Of a stretch of DNA of 41,067 nucleotides, positions 31,820-40,739 are shown in pieces (the stretch's first letter is position 1; each line of letters opens with the position of its first letter). Location of the stretch: contig DAOUQK010000003.1 in NCBI GenBank assembly GCA_030625695.1, forward strand, positions 1-41,067, read 5' to 3'. The notes under the pieces are model-generated. The model was given only the letters and a program-made list of their open reading frames with translations, was not told where the DNA came from and did not search any database. Made by a program: the position numbers and the translations under genes. Origin of the DNA: Paracoccaceae bacterium. GTDB taxonomy: Bacteria; Pseudomonadota; Alphaproteobacteria; Rhodobacterales; Rhodobacteraceae.

Positions 31820-34800
31820 TCAAACTCGACGCACCGACGAGCGCGCGCCGACCAGCGCCGCCAGCAGATAAACCCCACCAACAAAGACCAAAGCCCCCGC
31901 GGCAAACAAGGCCAGTCCGGCCTGCATCGGATTCATTCCGGCCAATTGCGGCACCTGCGTCAGTACCAATTCGGGCAACGCCCCGGTCAGGGTGGCCCAT
32001 CCCAGCGTCGCCCCCATCCAGCCCAGCAATGCCACCCCGGTGAACCCCGTCAACCAGCGCATGCCGCCGTGCGAGCCGCGCAAGGCCCGGCGCAACGCGG
32101 TCAAAGGCCGCGAGAAATCGCGCTGGACGGCGATCAGGGCGGGTACAATCAACAGCACAAGGATCAATCCAAACCCAAGGCCATAGACCAGAGTGATCAC
32201 CGTCGGTTTCAGGAATTGCGCTTGTTGCGAGCGTTCGAACAACAACGGCGTCAGCCCCAGAACCGTGGTCAGCGTGGTCAGAACCACCGGGCGCAGCCGG
32301 TCTGCCGCCCCATCAATGATCGACGGAATAAGCCCGCGATCACGGGCGTATTCGTCGATCGTTGTCACCAGAACAATCGAATCGTTGATGATGATCCCGG
32401 TCATGCCCAACAGGCCGACCACCGTGAACATGCTTAGCGGAATGCCCCAGTAATTATGGCCCCAGATTGTCCCGACCAGCCCGAAAGGAATGATCGCCAT
32501 CACCACCAATGGTCGGGTCCAGCTGGCAAATACCCACGCCAGAACCAGGTAGATCCCGGTCAGGCACAGAGTCAGCCCGGTCCGCGCATCGCTGAGAAAT
32601 TTGTTCTCTTGCTCAGACAGACCCGCAACCCGCCATTCCACCTGCCGTTCACTGGCGATCTTTGGCAGGATTTCCTCTTCCAACGCCCGGGCAATCTCTT
32701 CTGCCTGCGCCGGATCATCCTCGGACACATCGCCTGTCACGCTGATTACCCGGATACCATTCTCGCGTCGTACGGTCGAAAACCCGGTCCTCTGTTGGAC
32801 ACTGACAATATCCGCCAGCGGCACATAGGCACCGTTGGGTGACCGCATATACGTCCGCTCCAGAAAATCTGCCGTCAACTCATCCCTCGGCAGTTCAACC
32901 CGTATCGCCGCCGACCTTGGCCCCTCAGGGTATGTCGCCGCCTCAAGCCCGTTCAATCGCGCCCGCAACGCCGACCCAAGGGCGTCAATGGTAAAGCCCA
33001 ACGCCTGGCCCTGTGGCGTCAGGTCCAAAATCAGTTCTTCCTTGTCATAGGCCAGATTGTCCTGCACCGCCGACACCTCAGGATAGCGCAGCATAGCGGT
33101 TTGTAAGTCTTCGGAGGCCGCTTTCAGGGTTTGCACATCGGCGCCAAAGAATTCCACATCCAATGCCTCCCCCCCCGGTCCCGAGCGATACCCGCGAAAC
33201 GAGACAATTTCAGCTTGCGGATGGCGGTTCACCATATCCTGCAATTTGCCCACAAAGGCAAAACTGGAATAGGGCCTCAGGTCGGCGTCAATCAGTTCAA
33301 TCGAAATCCCGCCCAGCAGGTCCTTGTCCTTGGTGTCGACCCCCGACAACCCATAGCCCGCATTGCCGCCAATCTCGGCCATTACGTAAACCAGCGGGTT
33401 CAGCCCGTGTTCGGCTTCGTATTCAGCGCCCAAAGCCTCGGTCGTACGCTGCATCTCTCGCATCATCTCAAGCGTTTCAGCCCGACTTGCCCCTTCGGCC
33501 ATGGCGAAATTACCGGTCACAGACCCGCGTTCAGGGGCATTAAAAAACCGCCATTTCACATCGCCCTGAATGAACACCGCGACTTGGGAGGCCAGCACCA
33601 CCGTCACCCCGGCCAGCACCACATACCGGCCCTTTACCACCAGCACCATCAACCGTCGGAATACTGTATCGCGGAACCAGCGAAAGCCGATATTCACCTT
33701 CCGGTTGGGCCAGTCATACCAGTGTTCTTGTGCCGTATGGGCAATCGCCGTGGACATGTGGTGCGGCAGGATCAGAAAACATTCCACCAAAGACGCCAGC
33801 AGGACAACAATCACCGTAAACGGAATATCCTTGATCAGATCGCCAAACCGCCCACCAATGGCGATCAGCCCAAAGAACGCAATCACCGTGGTCAAGGTCG
33901 CGGCAAACACCGGCATCGCCATCCGCCTTGCTGCATTCTCGGCCGCCTGCACCGGGTGTTCGCCCAACCGCCGTACCCGGAAATCGGCGTGTTCACCAAC
34001 CACAATGGCGTCGTCCACCACGATGCCCAACGTGATGATCAGGCCAAACAGGCTCACCATGTTGATGGTCAACCCCGCCACATACATTAAAGCAATCGCT
34101 GCAAACATCGCCGCCGGAATGCCCGCCGCCACCCAGAACGCAACCCGTGCGTTCAGGAACAAGAACAACAGCATGACCACAAGGCCCAGACCCATCAGCC
34201 CGTTATCCACCAGAATATCCAACCGGTCGGATATTGCTGCGGCCCGTGTGCGGATCAATTCAATCGCAACTCCTTTGGGCATGGAAAGCTGCATGGCCGC
34301 GGCCATATCTTCGACTTTTCCCTGAATACGGATTGCATCGCCACCATTGGCCCGGTCAATACGAATGGAAATCGCCGGGTTGTCGCCAACAAAATAGCTC
34401 CGATTCCGGTCCACCCCTTCAACGCTGATCGTCGCCACATCGCCAATCTTAAGCGTTGAACCATCAGCGTTTGAGCGCAAAACAATCCCGGCAATATCCT
34501 GAGGTTTGCGCTTTTCCGTGCCGGTGCGCACCCGCGCATTGGCCCCGCTCACATCCCCCGCCGGGTCTGCATCCACCTCGGCGGCAATGGCGCGGGATAT
34601 CTCGGCCATTGAAATATCGTACGCCACCAGGCTCGCCGAGGGCACCTCGACAACCGTCTGAGGGGCAGCCACACCGCGAATGGTGGTCCGCGTCACCCCG
34701 ACGCTGAACAATCGTGTGACAAACTCGTCGGCGAACAGGCCCAATTGCGCGGGCCCAACCGGGCCGGTAATCACCACGTCCGTTACCCTGTCGCGCCACT

Positions 34801-35218
34801 TGCCGCGTCTGACAACCGGGTCATCGGCCTCGGCAGGCAAGGTGGTGATCGCATCCACCGCCACCTGAACATCGTCAGCGGCGCGCGCCATATCCCAACC
34901 CGGCTCAAACTCCAGTTTGATACTTGCCCGACCCTCGCGTGATGTCGAAGACGAGGCTTCGACGCCGTCCACCCCCAATAACGCAGATCCCAGGATCTGA
35001 ACGATTGCCCCGTCCACGTCCTCGGGGCCGGCCCCGTCCCAGTTGACGGACACCCGAACATTATCGACAATCACATCAGGAAAGAACTGTGCGCGCATAT
35101 TCGGCACCGCCGCCGCGCCAAGAACCAACAGCACCACCAGCAACAGGTTCGCCGCCGTCCGGTGCCGGGTAAAATACGACAACAACCCACCGGCTGCCTT
35201 GGGAATATCACGCAGCAT
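31820..35218 (-). CDS. RND-family efflux pump (AcrB-type inner-membrane transporter)
   Basis: The 1132-residue protein has the duplicated RND layout: a first membrane helix (LLLVVLLVLGAAAVP), a large periplasmic part, helices 2-7, a second periplasmic part and helices 8-12. The paired proton-relay aspartates are present in helix 4 (GIVVDDAIVVGEHAD). The helix-10 position that is Lys in AcrB appears as Asn here (GIIINDSIVLV), as in some other RND branches. A C-terminal extension with two more hydrophobic segments (about residues 1060-1125) makes it longer than AcrB. It would work with the membrane-fusion protein 6 bp upstream; no outer-membrane channel gene is in the window. The substrate is unknown. 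Confidence 0.92.
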   Translation of the reverse strand: MLRDIPKAAGGLLSYFTRHRTAANLLLVVLLVLGAAAVPNMRAQFFPDVIVDNVRVSVNWDGAGPEDVDGAIVQILGSALLGVDGVEASSSTSREGRASIKLEFEPGWDMARAADDVQVAVDAITTLPAEADDPVVRRGKWRDRVTDVVITGPVGPAQLGLFADEFVTRLFSVGVTRTTIRGVAAPQTVVEVPSASLVAYDISMAEISRAIAAEVDADPAGDVSGANARVRTGTEKRKPQDIAGIVLRSNADGSTLKIGDVATISVEGVDRNRSYFVGDNPAISIRIDRANGGDAIRIQGKVEDMAAAMQLSMPKGVAIELIRTRAAAISDRLDILVDNGLMGLGLVVMLLFLFLNARVAFWVAAGIPAAMFAAIALMYVAGLTINMVSLFGLIITLGIVVDDAIVVGEHADFRVRRLGEHPVQAAENAARRMAMPVFAATLTTVIAFFGLIAIGGRFGDLIKDIPFTVIVVLLASLVECFLILPHHMSTAIAHTAQEHWYDWPNRKVNIGFRWFRDTVFRRLMVLVVKGRYVVLAGVTVVLASQVAVFIQGDVKWRFFNAPERGSVTGNFAMAEGASRAETLEMMREMQRTTEALGAEYEAEHGLNPLVYVMAEIGGNAGYGLSGVDTKDKDLLGGISIELIDADLRPYSSFAFVGKLQDMVNRHPQAEIVSFRGYRSGPGGEALDVEFFGADVQTLKAASEDLQTAMLRYPEVSAVQDNLAYDKEELILDLTPQGQALGFTIDALGSALRARLNGLEAATYPEGPRSAAIRVELPRDELTADFLERTYMRSPNGAYVPLADIVSVQQRTGFSTVRRENGIRVISVTGDVSEDDPAQAEEIARALEEEILPKIASERQVEWRVAGLSEQENKFLSDARTGLTLCLTGIYLVLAWVFASWTRPLVVMAIIPFGLVGTIWGHNYWGIPLSMFTVVGLLGMTGIIINDSIVLVTTIDEYARDRGLIPSIIDGAADRLRPVVLTTLTTVLGLTPLLFERSQQAQFLKPTVITLVYGLGFGLILVLLIVPALIAVQRDFSRPLTALRRALRGSHGGMRWLTGFTGVALLGWMGATLGWATLTGALPELVLTQVPQLAGMNPMQAGLALFAAGALVFVGGVYLLAALVGARSSVRRV

Positions 35219-35224
35219 CGCGCC

Positions 35225-36670
35225 TTAACCCCCCATCCGCGCCTCAATTCGCTGGACCAGCCGCGCCGGGACCATCGCCTCGGTTAACTGCTCCAACATA
35301 TCGGCCTTCACTTCTTCGGGCATCCGTTTTGAACTTTCGACAAACGCCACCAACCTGGCCCGCCGCGCATCTGTCAGTTCCAGCAACTCGGGTTCCTCAT
35401 CGGCCTCACCCAAGGCCCGCACCCGAATACCCGCCCCCAGCAAAGGCGTGCGCCCGGCAACCACCCGGCGCCCTTCAAGTCCGGCACCGCGCACCAGAAC
35501 GTCATCGCCCTGACGTCGCACCAGTTCGACTTTTAAGGACTCCAGCCGACCTTCGTCATCCAATACCAAAACGGTCGAAGCCGCATCCAAAGCAGACGCA
35601 GGCAGTCGCGCAACCCCGGTCACTTCCGGTTCTTCAACCGTAACCGTCACAAAATCCCCCGGCTTAAACCCGCGCGCGCCTTCTAGACGGGCAAATATCA
35701 CCCGCCCCGACTGGCCCGCTCCGGTTGCCGCCGAATCCCGGCTGATCGACCCCGAAGCGGTCAAATCCGCTCCGGTTACGTTCAAAATTGCCGTAACAGG
35801 TGCCTGTACCAATGACCCAGACTGGCCCAATAACCGCGCGTATTGCGCCGTAGACACCCGAAACGACACTTCCAAAGCCGTCGGATCAATCAGTTTGGCC
35901 AGCTTCTCATTGGGCGACACCAGCCGCCCCTCAACCAATGAGACCTCACTCAGCACGCCGCTGAAACCGGCCCTCACGGTCAATTCGTCCAGATCCCGTC
36001 GCGCGGCCTCTAATGCAATTCCGGCCCGCGCCAGTCGCGTTGCCGCAAGGTCCACGCGACCCTCCGCACTCGCCACCGCCTGTCGCCGTGCCAACACCGC
36101 CGCCCGCGCGACCGCCGCCGCCAGCTCTGCCGTTTCAGCCGCCGCCGCCGTGCCTACACCACGCTCTCGCAAATCAGCCTGCCGCTGATTCGCCCGGCCT
36201 CTCAACTCTGCCTGATCCCTTGCCGCCCCAAGCTCGTCTCCGGCCAGAACCAGCCCGCGCTCGGCATCGCGCACCTCGGCGCGCGCATCCGACACATCAC
36301 TTTCGGCCCGCTGAAACGCCGCTTTGGCATCTGCCGGATCAATCTGCACCAAAACCTCGCCGGCCCGCACAACACCGCCTTCTTCAAAACTGCCCGCAAG
36401 GGTAACAATACGCCCGCCCGCAGGCGCGTGTATTTCCAATGTCCGCCTGCTTTGAATTTGCCCAAAAGCCTGCAACACTGGGGCAATCGTCTGTATCTCG
36501 GCGGTAATCGCATTGACCGCAAACACCCGTTCTTTCGCCACCGGGGCAGGGCGCTCATTGCTCATGCGCACCTGAATCGCACCGCGGATGATCTGCCCGG
36601 CATAGACCAACAGGGCCAGCGTCATTGACGCCAGCAACACCCCTACCAGACTTTGGCGTAAAAACCGCAT
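35225..36670 (-). CDS. RND-pump membrane-fusion (periplasmic adaptor) protein
   Basis: The 481-residue protein starts with a membrane anchor (SLVGVLLASMTLALLVYAG) and has the HlyD/AcrA layout. The lipoyl half-motifs are IHAPAGGRIVTLAGSFEEGG and the later LTVRAGFSGVLSEVSLVEG. A long alpha-helical hairpin rich in Ala, Arg and Glu (about residues 120-240) lies between them, followed by beta-barrel and membrane-proximal domains. A helical C-terminal tail (ARRARLVAFVESSKRMPEEV) is longer than in most family members. It bridges the inner-membrane pump encoded next to an outer-membrane channel. It is the first gene of the operon, and the 113-bp gap to moaB should hold the promoter. Confidence 0.9.
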   Translation of the reverse strand: MRFLRQSLVGVLLASMTLALLVYAGQIIRGAIQVRMSNERPAPVAKERVFAVNAITAEIQTIAPVLQAFGQIQSRRTLEIHAPAGGRIVTLAGSFEEGGVVRAGEVLVQIDPADAKAAFQRAESDVSDARAEVRDAERGLVLAGDELGAARDQAELRGRANQRQADLRERGVGTAAAAETAELAAAVARAAVLARRQAVASAEGRVDLAATRLARAGIALEAARRDLDELTVRAGFSGVLSEVSLVEGRLVSPNEKLAKLIDPTALEVSFRVSTAQYARLLGQSGSLVQAPVTAILNVTGADLTASGSISRDSAATGAGQSGRVIFARLEGARGFKPGDFVTVTVEEPEVTGVARLPASALDAASTVLVLDDEGRLESLKVELVRRQGDDVLVRGAGLEGRRVVAGRTPLLGAGIRVRALGEADEEPELLELTDARRARLVAFVESSKRMPEEVKADMLEQLTEAMVPARLVQRIEARMGG

Positions 36671-36783
36671 CCTTCAAGTCACCTAAAAAGGCCCGCAGGC
36701 CATTTCTTCATCCGTCGCAGAACCTATTATGCGTCAAATATGCACAAAACGCCAAGCCACAAGGATGTTAACGCGGGATTTGG

Positions 36784-37326
36784 CTATTTCCGTCGCAAAT
36801 GTTCGTCCAATCGCGGCATTATCTCAACAAAGTTGCACGGTTGATGACGATAATCCAACTGAGGCCGCAATATTCCGTCCCACGCGTCCTTGCATGCCCC
36901 CGGACTTCCGGGCAGCGCAAACAGATACGTCCCCCCTGCCACGCCGCCTGTTGCCCGGCTTTGCACCGCACTGGTGCCGATCTTCTCCATCGAGATTATT
37001 GTGAACACCGTTCCAAACGCTTCGATCTCTTTCTCATAGACATCGCGGTGCGCCTCAACTGTGACATCCCGACCGGTCAGGCCGGTGCCGCCGGTTGAGA
37101 TTATTACATCCACATTCTTATCGGCTATCCAGTTACGCAATCGTTGTGCAATCTGATCCCGTTCATCGCGGACAATCTCGCGACCGGCCAGAACATGACC
37201 GTCGCCCAACAACCGATCAACCAGAATTTGCCCGGATTTGTCATCCTCAGGACGGCGCGTGTCAGATACGGTCAGAACCGCAATCCGAACCGGCACAAAC
37301 TCCAGGACTTTATCATTTTCGCTCAT
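36784..37326 (-). CDS. moaB: Molybdenum cofactor biosynthesis protein B (MoaB/Mog family)
   Basis: The 180-residue product shows the molybdopterin-binding fold of MoaB/MogA: AVLTVSDTRRPEDDKSGQIL, IISTGGTGLTGRDVT and FALPGSPGACKDAWD. This family adenylylates molybdopterin or binds it before metal insertion; the exact role of MoaB varies between species. The frame is open to 37383, but the ATG at 37326 (MSENDKVLEFVP) has GAGG at a good distance and lies one base after the phosphoesterase stop. It is the last gene of a tightly packed three-gene operon with udg and the phosphoesterase. With moaD and moaE it is one of three cofactor genes in this window. Confidence 0.92.
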   Translation of the reverse strand: MSENDKVLEFVPVRIAVLTVSDTRRPEDDKSGQILVDRLLGDGHVLAGREIVRDERDQIAQRLRNWIADKNVDVIISTGGTGLTGRDVTVEAHRDVYEKEIEAFGTVFTIISMEKIGTSAVQSRATGGVAGGTYLFALPGSPGACKDAWDGILRPQLDYRHQPCNFVEIMPRLDEHLRRK

Positions 37327-37327
37327 G

Positions 37328-37921
37328 TCAAACCTCAAACCAATTGGCAAACGGCCCCAGATTGACCACTTTCGTCCGGCCAATCATACCACTTTGCCCC
37401 CAAGAATCATGAATATGCCCGCAGAAGGCCAGCTCCGGCTGCACCCGCTCAATCGCCTCATATATCGCCACTGACCCGACCGAGCTGCCCCCCGACGTTT
37501 GGTCTGCCACCCCCTTCGGGGGCGAATGCAGCACCAATATATCGGCGGCTTCGCACCCGCTCAGCATTTCGGCGGCCTTCGCTTCGCTCAGGTCACAAGA
37601 CCACGCGCCAAAGGGTGTTTCCGGTACGGCGTAGCCAAGCCCAAACAGGCGAATTCCACCAATCTCAATTCCGCGCCCGTGCAAAACGTGGCAACCAACG
37701 GGCACGGCTTCTATCAACTCCGCTTTGCTTTCGGCATTGCCCGGAACCACCACCATCGGTGCGGTGATCCCACCCAACATCCCCATTGCCTCTGGCAACC
37801 CTTCACGCATGTTACAGAAATCACCCGCGCCAATCACCAGATCGGCCGCCTTGGCCGCCTCAACAATCACCTCAGCCCGCGCCATCGAGTGATGCAAATC
37901 CGAAAACGCCAATATCTTCAT
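37328..37921 (-). CDS. Metallophosphoesterase (calcineurin-like)
   Basis: The 197-residue protein has the calcineurin-type motifs in order: FSDLHHS (D-x-H at the N-terminus), GAGDFCN (G-D), VVVPGNAES (G-N, with A-E in place of the usual H-D/E), VLHSPPKG (H) and CGHIHDSWG (G-H-x-H). The metal ligands are almost complete, but the usual GNH is GNA here. The start at 37921 overlaps the udg stop as ATGA; the longer frame to 38029 lies inside udg and has no support. The substrate is unknown. Similar small YfcE/ICC-like phosphodiesterases act on cyclic nucleotides or small phosphodiesters. Confidence 0.85.
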   Translation of the reverse strand: MKILAFSDLHHSMARAEVIVEAAKAADLVIGAGDFCNMREGLPEAMGMLGGITAPMVVVPGNAESKAELIEAVPVGCHVLHGRGIEIGGIRLFGLGYAVPETPFGAWSCDLSEAKAAEMLSGCEAADILVLHSPPKGVADQTSGGSSVGSVAIYEAIERVQPELAFCGHIHDSWGQSGMIGRTKVVNLGPFANWFEV

Positions 37922-38664
37922 TTCAACTTCGCCTTCAGGCTCAACAAATCCACCCAGGCCTCTCGCTTGGCCCCCGCTTGGCGCAACAAATACGCCGGAT
38001 GAAACATCGGCAACACCGGTTTGCCCCACGCCTCAACCCATGTCCCCCGCATCCGGGTAATCCCGCGCCGTCCTAAAACGGCATCACAGGCGATATTGCC
38101 CATCAACACGATGAAATCCGGGTCAGCCAGCGCCACGTGCCGCTCAAGAAAGGGTAACATTATCGCAACTTCTTCCTTACTCGGGTCGCGGTTCTGCGGC
38201 GGTCTCCAGGGCATCACATTGGTGATATACACCGACGCCTCCCGACTAAGGTCAATCGCCGCCAGCATCCTGTCCAGCAACTGTCCGGCGCGGCCCACAA
38301 ACGGCCGCCCCTCCCGGTCCTCATCGCGCCCCGGAGCCTCGCCAATGATCATTACGCGCGCGCCCGCAACCCCATCACAAAACACCAACTGCCGCGCGCC
38401 CTTCTTCATCTCGCACAACTCAAACGCCTCCAAAGCCGTCCGCAAAGCCGCCAAAGACCCAGCTCTCGCCGCCGCCGCCTTGGCAACACCCACCGGATCA
38501 ACCTCATCCTCAACCACGGGCGCAACAACCGCCTTCAAGGGCGCAGACTTCTCGGGAACCCCGTAGCGATCCACCGGCATATCGCCAATCGCCTCAGTCG
38601 CCCCCAACTCTACCTGCCACTCAAGCAAAGCCCGCGCCGTATGATATTCTTCAACCGATTCCAT
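37918..38664 (-). CDS. Uracil-DNA glycosylase, family 4/5 type
   Basis: The 248-residue protein removes uracil from DNA in base excision repair. It has the family-4 motif GEAPGRDEDREG followed by PFVGRAG, the ITNVMPWRPPQNR segment, and the C-terminal MFHPAYLLR motif. Cysteines at about C83 (FELCEMKKG) and in LVFCDGVAG may belong to an iron-sulfur site, although the usual four-Cys pattern is not clear. An N-terminal stretch of about 70 residues rich in Val, Ala and Pro precedes the catalytic domain. It starts the operon with the phosphoesterase and moaB and is divergent from pyrB. Confidence 0.92.
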   Translation of the reverse strand: MESVEEYHTARALLEWQVELGATEAIGDMPVDRYGVPEKSAPLKAVVAPVVEDEVDPVGVAKAAAARAGSLAALRTALEAFELCEMKKGARQLVFCDGVAGARVMIIGEAPGRDEDREGRPFVGRAGQLLDRMLAAIDLSREASVYITNVMPWRPPQNRDPSKEEVAIMLPFLERHVALADPDFIVLMGNIACDAVLGRRGITRMRGTWVEAWGKPVLPMFHPAYLLRQAGAKREAWVDLLSLKAKLK

Positions 38665-38718
38665 TCCTCAAACCTAAGCCTCATCGCCCGTAAGCAAAAC
38701 ACCCCTTGCGCATCTTTG

Positions 38719-38743
38719 ACCCCTAAATATCCCCGCCGGAGGT
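38719..38743. repeat. Short clade-type intergenic motif
   Basis: CCTAAATATCCCCGCCGGAGG lies in the 157-bp gap between divergent udg and pyrB. I remember near-identical strings (CCTCCGGCGGGGATATTT on the other strand) as very common between genes in Rhodobacterales. A related AAATATTCCGGGAGG lies after dapA. Its role is unknown. Confidence 0.4.
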
Positions 38744-38821
38744 AAAAAATCTCTTCTGGCGCAACTTGCCCACATCAACCCACCCCCATATAACGCCCCA
38801 AACCACACCGGAGTCCCGCCG

Positions 38822-39772
38822 ATGTCCTTCCTTCACCGCCACCTCCTTGGCATCGAACACCTAAGTCCGAATGACATCACCACCATCCTCGACCTTGCCG
38901 AAAGCTATGTCGACCTGAACCGCCAATCGGCCAAACACGTCGATGTCCTCTCCGGCCTCACCCAAATCAACATGTTCTTCGAAAATTCCACCCGCACCCA
39001 GGCCAGCTTTGAGATTGCCGGCAAACGCCTCGGTGCGGACGTCATGAACATGGCCATGCAGGCCTCTTCTGTCAAAAAGGGTGAAACCCTGATCGACACG
39101 GCGTTGACCCTCAACGCCATGCACCCCGACCTTCTGGTGGTGCGTCACCCCCACTCCGGTGCCGTCGACCTGCTGGCGCAAAAGGTCAATTGCGCCGTGC
39201 TGAACGCCGGTGACGGCCAACACGAACACCCCACGCAGGCCCTGCTTGACGCGCTCACCATAAGACGCGCCAAGGGACGTCTGCACCGGCTGAGTATCGC
39301 CATCTGCGGTGACATCGCCCATTCCCGTGTTGCCCGCTCCAACATCTTTCTTCTGGGCAAAATGGAAAACCGCATTCGCCTGATTGGCCCTCCAACCCTG
39401 ATGCCGTCAGAAATCGACCAATTCGGCGTCGAAGTTTACGAAGATATGGGTGAAGGCCTGCAAGGCGTGGACGTTGTGATGATGCTGCGCCTGCAAAAAG
39501 AACGCATGGACGGCGGCTTTATCCCTTCGGAACGGGAATATTACCACCGTTACGGCCTCGACGCCCGCAAGCTCAAACTCGCCAAACCCGACGCCATCGT
39601 CATGCACCCCGGCCCGATGAACCGGGGCGTTGAAATCGACGGAACATTGGCTGACGACATCCACCGCTCGGTCATTCAGGAACAGGTGGAAATGGGTGTC
39701 GCCGTGCGCATGGCGGTGATGCAGCTTCTGGCCCGAAACCTTACCGCATCCCGCGAACCAGCTGCCGTATGA
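38822..39772 (+). CDS. pyrB: Aspartate carbamoyltransferase catalytic subunit
   Basis: PyrB joins carbamoyl phosphate and aspartate, the committed step of pyrimidine synthesis. The 316-residue product has the carbamoyl-phosphate site [13 protein letters not shown] near residue 52, the HPTQALLD motif near 136, [11 protein letters not shown] near 160 and [10 protein letters not shown] near 263. CGGAG precedes the ATG at 38822. No pyrI regulatory subunit is seen, as expected for this lineage. Three overlapping genes for small membrane proteins follow; in relatives, as I recall, pyrC lies close downstream, so it may be just beyond the window. Confidence 0.97.
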   Translation: MSFLHRHLLGIEHLSPNDITTILDLAESYVDLNRQSAKHVDVLSGLTQINMFFENSTRTQASFEIAGKRLGADVMNMAMQASSVKKGETLIDTALTLNAMHPDLLVVRHPHSGAVDLLAQKVNCAVLNAGDGQHEHPTQALLDALTIRRAKGRLHRLSIAICGDIAHSRVARSNIFLLGKMENRIRLIGPPTLMPSEIDQFGVEVYEDMGEGLQGVDVVMMLRLQKERMDGGFIPSEREYYHRYGLDARKLKLAKPDAIVMHPGPMNRGVEIDGTLADDIHRSVIQEQVEMGVAVRMAVMQLLARNLTASREPAAV

Positions 39773-40341
39773 CTTTTTCCAAGGATATTCCTGCCGACTG
39801 GCGCGGCATGGGCGCTCCGATTGAAATTCCGGCTAACGAACATGGGCGTCTTCGATTGTTTGCGCTTAACGACCAACTTAGTCACGAAATCGCCCACTCA
39901 GGCGTATTGGACCACCTGTACCTGGCTCTGGGCACAAACCCTTCAACTGGCCCACTACACGACCCCGACGTGCAGATCGTCCACTTGCGCACAATTGAAG
40001 ACATGGGGCTACCGGCCTTTCTGCAAGACGCTTATGACATCGACCCTGCAGAGCTTACCCCCCAAACCAACATTCTGAACGCCCAAAGTGGCACCATTGC
40101 CCTGATCCGCTCGGGTGCCTTCAACGCACGCGCCCTCCAACTTACCCCATCCGATCAGGCCGCATTGGTCGCTACTTTTACCGAGCCCCAAACCGATTGG
40201 ACCTCCAAGCCCATGCCGACTTCACCACCCATCCGCACCTCTCCCCGCGCCGCCCGCTCGCGGGCGCGCCGTATCGGACTATCCCTGTTCGCGGTGATGA
40301 TGACGCTGATCCTGCTGTTTGTTCTCTGGCTGGCAACATGA
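39769..40341 (+). CDS. Protein of unknown function with a C-terminal membrane anchor
   Basis: The 190-residue protein has a soluble N-terminal domain of about 140 residues ([59 protein letters not shown]), then a Pro/Ser/Arg-rich linker, and ends in a single membrane segment ([19 protein letters not shown]). This gives a tail-anchored layout with the domain in the cytoplasm. No family is recognised. It overlaps the pyrB stop by 4 bases (ATGA) and the next gene in the same way, so translation is coupled to pyrimidine synthesis genes. Confidence 0.75.
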   Translation: MTFSKDIPADWRGMGAPIEIPANEHGRLRLFALNDQLSHEIAHSGVLDHLYLALGTNPSTGPLHDPDVQIVHLRTIEDMGLPAFLQDAYDIDPAELTPQTNILNAQSGTIALIRSGAFNARALQLTPSDQAALVATFTEPQTDWTSKPMPTSPPIRTSPRAARSRARRIGLSLFAVMMTLILLFVLWLAT

Positions 40342-40739
40342 CGCAGTTCAGGGCAGATCGCGCCGCATATCTTCGCCACAACGCATGGCTGGCGGTGTTT
40401 GGCATGGGTGGTGCCGTGGCGCTGCTCTGGCTGATGGGTAATCCGCATTTCTGGACTGGCGCGCCGGCCGGCCTGTTGGCGATTGTCCTGCGTGGTTGGT
40501 ATCTCGGCTCGGAAGAGCTTGGCGCTGTTTGGGAGATCGACGACAGGACCCAAGATCCGGCCCTTTCCGGCCCCGCCGAACGCAATATCCGCTTGACTGA
40601 AATTCAAACCGTGCGATCCATGGGCAGCTTTGTTCAGGTTATCACCCGCACCGGCGACAAACATCTGATCAAATATCAGGCCGATCCGGACGACACCATC
40701 GCCCGGATCAAGGCGGCGCAACAAACGGGGGCATCATGA
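40338..40739 (+). CDS. Small membrane protein of unknown function
   Basis: The 133-residue protein has two close membrane segments (WLAVFGMGGAVALLWLMG and PAGLLAIVLRGWYLGSEEL) and a C-terminal domain of about 70 residues (GAVWEIDDRTQDPALSG to RIKAAQQTGAS) that looks beta-rich (TEIQTVRSMGSFVQVITRTG). It overlaps both neighbours by 4 bases (ATGA at each end). The longer open frame upstream to 40197 lies within the preceding gene. No function is known to me. Confidence 0.75.
   Translation: MTQFRADRAAYLRHNAWLAVFGMGGAVALLWLMGNPHFWTGAPAGLLAIVLRGWYLGSEELGAVWEIDDRTQDPALSGPAERNIRLTEIQTVRSMGSFVQVITRTGDKHLIKYQADPDDTIARIKAAQQTGAS

Noticed and set aside
33131-34090. Long forward frames opposite the RND pump gene
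   Set aside because: They are antisense shadows of a well-supported RND transporter and give His/Pro/Arg-rich sequences without motifs.
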